From PFJX01 sp964466195 (GTDB lineage: Bacteria > Pseudomonadota > Gammaproteobacteria > Burkholderiales > Thiobacillaceae), in NCBI GenBank assembly GCA_964466195.1, contig CAYXMQ010000007.1:96436-160435 (forward strand): a DNA stretch of 64,000 nucleotides. The letters are read 5' to 3'. The notes beneath the pieces are model-generated. The model was not told where the DNA came from, ran no database searches, and saw only the letters and a list, made by a program, of their open reading frames with translations. A program made the translations under genes and the position numbers. Positions 59,879 through 64,000 of this stretch are shown here, in pieces (the stretch's first letter is position 1; each line of letters opens with the position of its first letter).

Positions 59879-61198
59879 TTACCTGGCCGCGTCGGCTTCT
59901 TGCAGCAGGCGCGCGATGACCGTTTTCACGGCATCGTCGTCCCATTCGATCGCGGTATTCACCGAATAGCGAATACGGCCGCGCTGGTCGAGCAGGAAGG
60001 TGCTGGGGAAGGCGAAGACATTCCAGCGCGCCGACACGGCGCCGTCGTGGTCGAGCAGCACCGGGAAATCGACATTGACCCGCTTCAGAAAGGCCAGCAC
60101 ATGCTGCGGGTCTTCCTTGAAATTGATCGAGACGATACCGAAGTCCTTGGCGTCATAGGCGGCGGCCAACCGATTCATGGACGGGATCTCATGCACGCAG
60201 GGCGGGCACCAGGTCGCCCAGAAATTGACCAGCGTGACGCGGCCATGGCGCAGGCTCTGCGCCTTGCCCTGCGCATCGTTCAGCGTGACCGCCGGTGCCG
60301 GCTGGCGCGGACGTTCGATCAAGCCATAGGCGGGGGCGCTGGCCTTGAGCGCGGTTGCGCGCAGTGGCCGTGCTTTGCTCGGCTTCTTGCTGGCGGCAAG
60401 CAGGCGGGCGGCAGCCAGCAAACGCCGTGGCGTCGCGCTGATCGCCCGCTCTACCGACGCCGGCACTTTGCCGGCCATGGCTTGCAGGCTTTCGCTGACC
60501 GGTTTTTCGGTCTGCAGCAGGTAGTAATCGCGCACATCCTCCACCAGCCAGGAATAAGCCGGGCTTCCTGCGGTATGGAACGTGTCGAGCAAGGCCGGCA
60601 GCCGTTGCCGATTGGCGCCCAGAGCCGGCTGCATGATCATTACGGGCATGTTGGTCGCGCCGACGATGTCCATCAGTTCCGGCTCCTCGCCGGCGACCGG
60701 CGTGCCCCGGTACAGGTTGGGGAAAAACAGCACGCCGCCGGCCACCGCCGCTTGCCCGCGCGCAGCGGACGGCGTTCTCAGCTGCCATTCGCGCAGGCCC
60801 TTCAGCAGGGGCACGGCCATGCGGTCGCTGGCGACCAGCACGATGCTGCGCCGGCGCTGCCCGGATTCGGCTTGCACCGCGGCTTCGAGCAGACTGGCGA
60901 CCGGCCCGCCATCCATGTTGCGGATCGCTTCAGCCGTGCGTTCCAGCATCAGCGCATCGAGCAGATCGACTTGCCAGACGCTGGCGCCTTGCGCGGCCAG
61001 TGCGGCAGCCAGACTGTCATAGCGCTGTCTTTCGCCATATTGGTTGAGCAGCCAGATGAACAGCGGGCCGCGATGGCCTTCGCCCCAAACCTTGATGTCA
61101 AGTTTGTCGCCGCCAGCCGTTGTCACGCTGAAGCCGGCCTGCGCCGGCAGGCACAAGACGAGCAGCCACAAAGCCAGGCTGCGGAGCAGGTTTCGCAT
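59879..61198 (-). CDS. alpha/beta-hydrolase-like + TlpA thioredoxin fusion, exported
   Basis: A 439-aa protein starting with a signal peptide (LRSLALWLLVLCLPAQAGFS). Residues about 25-280 resemble an alpha/beta-hydrolase fold, but the nucleophile elbow reads VASDRMA rather than GxSxG, so hydrolysis is doubtful. The C-terminal 140 residues are a TlpA/ResA-type thioredoxin with active site NFWATWCPPCVHEIPS and cis-Pro region VFAFPSTFLLD. It is likely a periplasmic thiol reductase with a partner-binding front half. ATG 61198 is chosen at the signal peptide. Confidence 0.82.
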   Translation of the reverse strand: MRNLLRSLALWLLVLCLPAQAGFSVTTAGGDKLDIKVWGEGHRGPLFIWLLNQYGERQRYDSLAAALAAQGASVWQVDLLDALMLERTAEAIRNMDGGPVASLLEAAVQAESGQRRRSIVLVASDRMAVPLLKGLREWQLRTPSAARGQAAVAGGVLFFPNLYRGTPVAGEEPELMDIVGATNMPVMIMQPALGANRQRLPALLDTFHTAGSPAYSWLVEDVRDYYLLQTEKPVSESLQAMAGKVPASVERAISATPRRLLAAARLLAASKKPSKARPLRATALKASAPAYGLIERPRQPAPAVTLNDAQGKAQSLRHGRVTLVNFWATWCPPCVHEIPSMNRLAAAYDAKDFGIVSINFKEDPQHVLAFLKRVNVDFPVLLDHDGAVSARWNVFAFPSTFLLDQRGRIRYSVNTAIEWDDDAVKTVIARLLQEADAAR

Positions 61199-61242
61199 CA
61201 GGTCAGTTCGCCGCGAACTGCCGGCTGGGTCGCCGGCCGCAT

Positions 61243-62367
61243 TCACTGGGCGAAGAACGCCTTCACCTTGTCCATGAAGCCCTTGGCGCGCGGGTTGTGC
61301 TTGCCGTCGTGACCGCTGCAGCAGGTGTCGAATTCACGTAGCAGCTCCTTCTGGCGATCAGTCAGGTTGACCGGGGTTTCCACCACCACATGCGCCATCA
61401 AGTCGCCCGGATGCTGGCTGCGCACCCCTTTGATGCCCTTGCCGCGCAAGCGGAACACCTTGCCGGACTGCGTTTCCGACGGAATCTTGATGGTGGCGTG
61501 GCCTTCCAGCGTCGGAATCTCGATCTCGCCGCCGAGGGCGGCGGTGGCGAACGAAATCGGCATTTCGCAATGCAGGTCGTCGTGGTCGCGCTGAAACACC
61601 TGATGCGATTTCAGATGGATCTGCACATAGAGATCGCCCGGCGGGCCGCCGTTGATGCCGGCTTCGCCTTCGCCCGACAGGCGGATGCGATCGCCTTCAT
61701 CGACGCCGGACGGGATGCGTACCGACAGCGTCTTCTGTTTCTTGATGCGGCCTTCGCCGTGGCAATGCGAACACGGATCGGCAATGATCTTGCCGCTGCC
61801 GTGGCAACGCGGACAAGCCTGTTGCACGGAGAAAAAACCCTGTTGCATGCGCACCTGGCCGTGGCCGCCGCAGGTCGGACAGGTGATCGGTTCGGTGCCC
61901 GGTTTGGCGCCGGTGCCGTGGCACGGCTCGCATTCGGTGAGCACCGGCACGCGAATCTTGGTTTCGGTGCCGCGCGCGGCTTCTTCCAGCGAGATTTCCA
62001 GGTTGTAGCGCAGGTCGGCGCCGCGATAGACATGCGAGCGGCCGCCGCGGCCGCCGCCGAACACATCGCCGAAGATGTCGGAAAAGGCATCGGCAAAATC
62101 ACGGAAATTCCCCGAGCCGCCGGCGCCGCCGCCCATCGACGCATCGACGCCGGCATGGCCGTATTGGTCGTAAGCCGCACGCTTGTTGGCATCGGAAAGA
62201 ATCTCGTAAGCCAGTTTGGCTTCCTTGAATTTTTCTTCGGATGCCTTGTCGCCCTGATTGCGGTCAGGGTGATGCTTCATGGCCAGTTTCTTGAAGGCCT
62301 TCTTGATTTCTTCATCGGAGGCGCCTTTGGCGACACCGAGGACTTCGTAGTAATCCCGCTTGGACAT
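61243..62367 (-). CDS. dnaJ: chaperone protein DnaJ (housekeeping copy)
   Basis: Type I J-protein, 374 aa. The J domain MSKRDYYEVLGVAKGASDEE has the HPD motif (KHHPDRN). A G/F-rich linker with GGGRGG follows, then four zinc repeats (CEPCHGTG, CPTCGGHG, CPRCHGSG, CSHCHGEG) and a C-terminal domain. It lies 156 bp after dnaK on the same strand, the standard dnaK-dnaJ order. The thioredoxin-fusion gene follows at 61198. Confidence 0.97.
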   Translation of the reverse strand: MSKRDYYEVLGVAKGASDEEIKKAFKKLAMKHHPDRNQGDKASEEKFKEAKLAYEILSDANKRAAYDQYGHAGVDASMGGGAGGSGNFRDFADAFSDIFGDVFGGGRGGRSHVYRGADLRYNLEISLEEAARGTETKIRVPVLTECEPCHGTGAKPGTEPITCPTCGGHGQVRMQQGFFSVQQACPRCHGSGKIIADPCSHCHGEGRIKKQKTLSVRIPSGVDEGDRIRLSGEGEAGINGGPPGDLYVQIHLKSHQVFQRDHDDLHCEMPISFATAALGGEIEIPTLEGHATIKIPSETQSGKVFRLRGKGIKGVRSQHPGDLMAHVVVETPVNLTDRQKELLREFDTCCSGHDGKHNPRAKGFMDKVKAFFAQ

Positions 62368-62418
62368 CGGTCACCCTTCGGTACAGTCATGTTGCCGGTT
62401 TTGCCGAACAAACAGACA

Positions 62419-62438
62419 GGCCGGGAATGACCCCGGCC
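62419..62438 (-). terminator. hairpin between dnaK and dnaJ
   Basis: GGCCGGG / CCCGGCC form a 7-bp stem with a 6-base loop followed, on the minus strand, by a T-rich TGTCTGTTTGTT. This placement suits partial termination that lowers dnaJ relative to dnaK. Confidence 0.5.
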
Positions 62439-62523
62439 GTTGATTCTTGTCTCACCGTTTCTGCACTCCGGCGGCGAGCGGCGTCCAGTGCAACTGGATT
62501 CCGCCCGCGGCCGGCACAACGGA

Positions 62524-64000
<1,477 letters not shown>

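Overview
The window is GC-rich bacterial chromosome. The gene content (lysS, gltX, mutY, pcm, dnaK-dnaJ, a HAD/Rieske/SppA cluster, PilZ and GGDEF-EAL proteins, and a BCAM0308-type zinc-ribbon protein) fits a betaproteobacterium. No phage, plasmid or CRISPR locus is visible. The only trace of a mobile element is a wrecked IS630-type transposase tail near 8.3-8.5 kb.

Layout. 1-8.3 kb (+): a dipeptide-type ABC importer (Tat-exported binding protein, two permeases, two ATPases) overlaps a gamma-glutamyltransferase-like hydrolase and is followed by a TauE/SafE exporter and an AsnC regulator, which looks like one catabolic unit. 8.7-16.9 kb: an alpha/beta hydrolase, a small exported protein, lysS, and an RND efflux pair whose permease overlaps a solitary MoxR ATPase. 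17.2-24.2 kb: a GDYXXLXY/DUF2157 pair, an exported dienelactone hydrolase, the minus-strand HAD-Rieske-SppA-Rof cluster, a PilZ protein and a class I aldolase. pcm is divergent at 24.4 kb.

25.9-55.1 kb is the most interesting part, a large stress island. On the minus strand are Hsp20, DnaK and DnaJ paralogues, a cyclopropane synthase with a geranylgeranyl-reductase-like flavoprotein, a Na,K-ATPase-like P-type pump, a universal stress protein and another Hsp20. On the plus strand is a tight operon of SufC-like ATPase, SufB/D-like protein, archease, RtcB RNA ligase and PolX. Next come small acidic proteins, a phosphoribosyltransferase, an NAD-salvage pair (PncB, PncA), a LonB-like protease, a PAS histidine kinase with a NarL/FixJ response regulator, an operon of three small proteins plus a third Hsp20, and a PAS-PAS-GGDEF-EAL protein. 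The inventory closely parallels the mycobacterial DosR dormancy regulon. Three promoters inside the island (cfa and two paralogous small-protein genes) share the same about 41-bp element, a two-part inverted operator placed 141-147 bp before each start codon, and the island encodes its own candidate regulator.

55.1-64 kb returns to housekeeping genes: tRNA-Val (antisense to the end of the GGDEF-EAL frame), gltX, a GST, an MgtC/DUF4010 membrane protein, mutY, a hydrolase-thioredoxin fusion, and the principal dnaJ and dnaK (dnaK runs off the right edge). The window therefore holds two DnaK/DnaJ pairs and three Hsp20s.
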